Of a stretch of DNA of 7,443 nucleotides, positions 5,844-7,443 are shown one piece after another. The notes beneath the pieces are model-generated. The model was given only the letters and a program-made list of their open reading frames with translations, had not been told where the DNA came from and did no database searches. The translations under genes and the position numbers were made by a program. Source of the stretch: an uncultured Ruminococcus sp. (GTDB lineage: Bacteria > Bacillota > Clostridia > Oscillospirales > Ruminococcaceae); contig CAMNMO010000132.1 in assembly GCA_946544695.1 (NCBI GenBank), positions 1-7,443 of the forward strand, in the 5' to 3' direction. Position 1 is the stretch's first letter, and each line of letters begins with the position of its first letter.

Positions 5844-7085
5844 TTATATTTGATCGCACTTCTTGATGCATATAGTGGCGTTATGTCCGCCGAAGCCCAG
5901 CGAGTTGGAAAGTGCAGCGTAAACAGGCATCTCCCTGTTGCTGTCAACTGCATAGTCAAGGTCACACTCAGGGTCGGGTGTGGTGAAGCCCAGTGTCTTG
6001 TGTACGAAGTCGTTCTTTACCGAAAGAGCGGTAACGATGGCTTCAACGCCGCCTGCTGCGCCCAGCAGATGACCTACCATTGACTTGGTGGAGTTGATGA
6101 CCACCTTGCGTGCAGCATCTTCGCCCAGTGCTATCTTTATGGCGGTTGTCTCATACTTGTCGTTAAGACCTGTGGAAGTGCCGTGTGCATTGATATAGTT
6201 TACCTGCTCGGGAGCAAGTCCTGCTTCCTTATAAGCCATCTCCATAGCGTGTGCGGCAGCATCGCCTGTGGGTGAAGGGCTTGTCATGTGGTATGCATCT
6301 CCCGAAGCGCCGTAGCCTGCTATCTCAGCGATGATGTTTGCGCCCCTTGCCTTTGCGTGCTCATATTCTTCAAGGCAGAGTATGCCTGCGCCTTCGCCCA
6401 GCACAAAGCCCTGTCTGTTGGCATCGAAGGGGGTGGACGCCTTATCCAGCTCGGTCGCCTGAGAGAGTGCCTTCATGTTGTTGAAGCCGCTCAGTGCGAA
6501 TCTGGATATGCATGCTTCCGAACCGCCGCAGAGACAAGCATCGAGGTAGCCGTCCTTGATCTTGCGGAAAGCTTCGCCTATGGCATGTGTAGCGGACGAA
6601 CATGCGGTGGTGGTGCAGTAGTTGTCGCCTTTGAAGCCTGTCTTCATAGCGACGGTGCCTGCTGCCATATTGCCTATCATCATGGGTATGAAGAATACTG
6701 ATACCTTATCGGGCTTCTCGTTGAACTTGGTCACCTCAGCCTCTGTCATGTTAAGACCGCCTATGCCGACGCCGATGATGACGCCCACACGGAAGGGGTC
6801 GAGGTCTTTAAGGTCGGTGCCTGCGTTTTCAAGCGCCTGCTTTGAAGCTGCAAGTGCGAACTGTGTGAATCTGTCCATGCGCTTTGCTTCTTTTTTCTCT
6901 ATGTACAGGGTGGGGTCAAAATCCTTTACCGCACCTACTATCTTAACGGGAAAATCCGATGCATCGAACTGGTCGATGAAGCTCAGACCATTCTTGTTAG
7001 CCTTGATGTTCTCCCAGAACTCCTCCACGTTCTTGCCAAGAGGGTTTATGGTTCCCATGCCCGTTATGACTACTCTTCTGCTCAA
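5844..7085 (-). CDS. fabF: 3-oxoacyl-[acyl-carrier-protein] synthase II FabF (KAS II)
   Basis: FabF is a condensing enzyme that elongates acyl-ACP with malonyl-ACP, releasing CO2. With a TTG start at 7085 the protein has 413 residues, the same length as E. coli FabF. It opens with SRRVVITGMGTINPLG, typical of the family. The thiolase-fold catalytic triad is complete: Cys162 in TACSS, His301 in NAHGTST and His339 in VGHLLGAAG, with the conserved Lys334. The glycine-rich NSLGFGGHN loop follows near residue 394. The frame also offers a GTG at 7094, but it overlaps the ribosome site AAGGAG (7099-7094); TTG at 7085 lies 8 bases downstream of that site, so TTG is chosen. The usual Pro after GTST is Gly here (GTSTGLND). 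accB follows after 15 bases. Confidence 0.96.
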   Translation of the reverse strand: MSRRVVITGMGTINPLGKNVEEFWENIKANKNGLSFIDQFDASDFPVKIVGAVKDFDPTLYIEKKEAKRMDRFTQFALAASKQALENAGTDLKDLDPFRVGVIIGVGIGGLNMTEAEVTKFNEKPDKVSVFFIPMMIGNMAAGTVAMKTGFKGDNYCTTTACSSATHAIGEAFRKIKDGYLDACLCGGSEACISRFALSGFNNMKALSQATELDKASTPFDANRQGFVLGEGAGILCLEEYEHAKARGANIIAEIAGYGASGDAYHMTSPSPTGDAAAHAMEMAYKEAGLAPEQVNYINAHGTSTGLNDKYETTAIKIALGEDAARKVVINSTKSMVGHLLGAAGGVEAIVTALSVKNDFVHKTLGFTTPDPECDLDYAVDSNREMPVYAALSNSLGFGGHNATICIKKCDQI

Positions 7086-7093
7086 TTGAAACA

Positions 7094-7099
7094 CTCCTT
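7094..7099 (-). promoter_or_regulatory. Ribosome binding site of fabF, deciding a TTG start
   Basis: On the minus strand AAGGAG reads 7099 to 7094. The in-frame GTG at 7094-7092 shares its first base with this site and cannot be used with it. The in-frame TTG at 7085-7083 sits 8 bases downstream, ideal spacing, and gives the family-typical N-terminus. Confidence 0.75.
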
Positions 7100-7141
7100 A
7101 CTTTTTTAGGGATATATCCATATACTCTTATCGGTCATGCA

Positions 7142-7443
7142 TCACATCATTATGCCGCCGCTTATCTCGATGACCTGTCCTGTAACATAAGCTGCGTCCT
7201 TAGAAGCTAAGAAGGATACCACGCCTGCGATGTCCTCCACCTCGCCGAAACGCTTCATAGCTATCTGACCGAGCATTGCGTTTTTCTGCTCATCAGTCAG
7301 CTTGTCGGTCATGGGGGTCTTGATGAATCCAGGTGCTACTGCGTTGCAGGTGATACCTCTCGAACCCAGTTCCTTAGCAACTGTCTTGGTCATGCCGATG
7401 ATGGCAGCCTTAGTTGCGGAATAGTTTATCTGTCCGGGGTTGC
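7142..7443 (-). CDS. fabG: 3-oxoacyl-[acyl-carrier-protein] reductase FabG, C-terminal part (5' end beyond the window)
   Basis: The reading frame is open to the window edge and encodes 99 C-terminal residues ending in TGA; the start and the NADPH-binding N-terminal half are outside the window. FabG reduces 3-oxoacyl-ACP to 3-hydroxyacyl-ACP with NADPH in the cytosolic FAS II cycle. The fragment begins at NPGQINYSATKAA, which carries the short-chain dehydrogenase YxxxK catalytic Tyr and Lys, and continues through the family-typical NAVAPGFIKTPMT and the C-terminal YVTGQVIEISGG strand. These match FabG better than a generic short-chain dehydrogenase, and fabF lies directly downstream. An internal ATG at 7393 lies after the catalytic motif and is not the true start. 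About 56 bases separate it from fabF. Confidence in FabG is high; the fragment alone cannot show the cofactor site. Confidence 0.95.
   Translation of the reverse strand, partial: NPGQINYSATKAAIIGMTKTVAKELGSRGITCNAVAPGFIKTPMTDKLTDEQKNAMLGQIAMKRFGEVEDIAGVVSFLASKDAAYVTGQVIEISGGIMM

Noticed and set aside
7110..7119. Perfect palindrome GGATATATCC between fabG and fabF
   Set aside because: Only 10 bases and A+T-rich inside; on the transcribed strand it is followed by an A-run, not a U-run, and it does not resemble the FapR or FabT operators I know.

Overview
The window lies inside a fatty-acid-synthesis (FAS II) and acetyl-CoA carboxylase operon. Every convincing gene is on the minus strand, so the transcription order runs from high to low coordinates: fabG (5' end outside the window) - fabF - accB - two unknown membrane proteins - fabZ - a third unknown membrane protein - accC - accD - accA - acpP (only its first 12 codons). 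The order fabG-fabF-accB-fabZ-accC-accD-accA is the classic layout of Clostridia. Together with strong AGGAGG-type ribosome sites, intermediate base composition and the protein sequences, it suggests an anaerobic Bacillota, most likely Oscillospiraceae (Ruminococcus-like). The genus is inference.

Layout. 7443-5844 holds the elongation enzymes FabG (ketoreductase) and FabF (condensing enzyme). 5828-5346 is the biotin carboxyl carrier AccB. 5320-4251 holds two small, A+T-richer genes for four-helix membrane proteins that interrupt the usual accB-fabZ junction. 4211-3780 is the dehydratase FabZ, whose stop codon overlaps the start of a third small, histidine-rich, four-helix membrane protein (3780-3355). 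A leader of about 186 bases (3354-3169) has no established gene but contains a nested inverted repeat and a 21-codon basic micro-ORF. From 3168 to 61 come accC, accD and accA, with stop/start overlaps, and then acyl carrier protein.

How it works together. AccC carboxylates biotin on AccB, and AccA/AccD transfer the carboxyl group to acetyl-CoA to give malonyl-CoA. After transfer to ACP, malonyl units are condensed by FabF, reduced by FabG and dehydrated by FabZ. All four carboxylase subunits are intact. No rho-independent terminator is visible between the genes, so the window reads as one transcription unit, with the accC leader as the only plausible internal control point. The novelty candidates are the three unknown membrane proteins embedded in this core operon and the structured accC leader.
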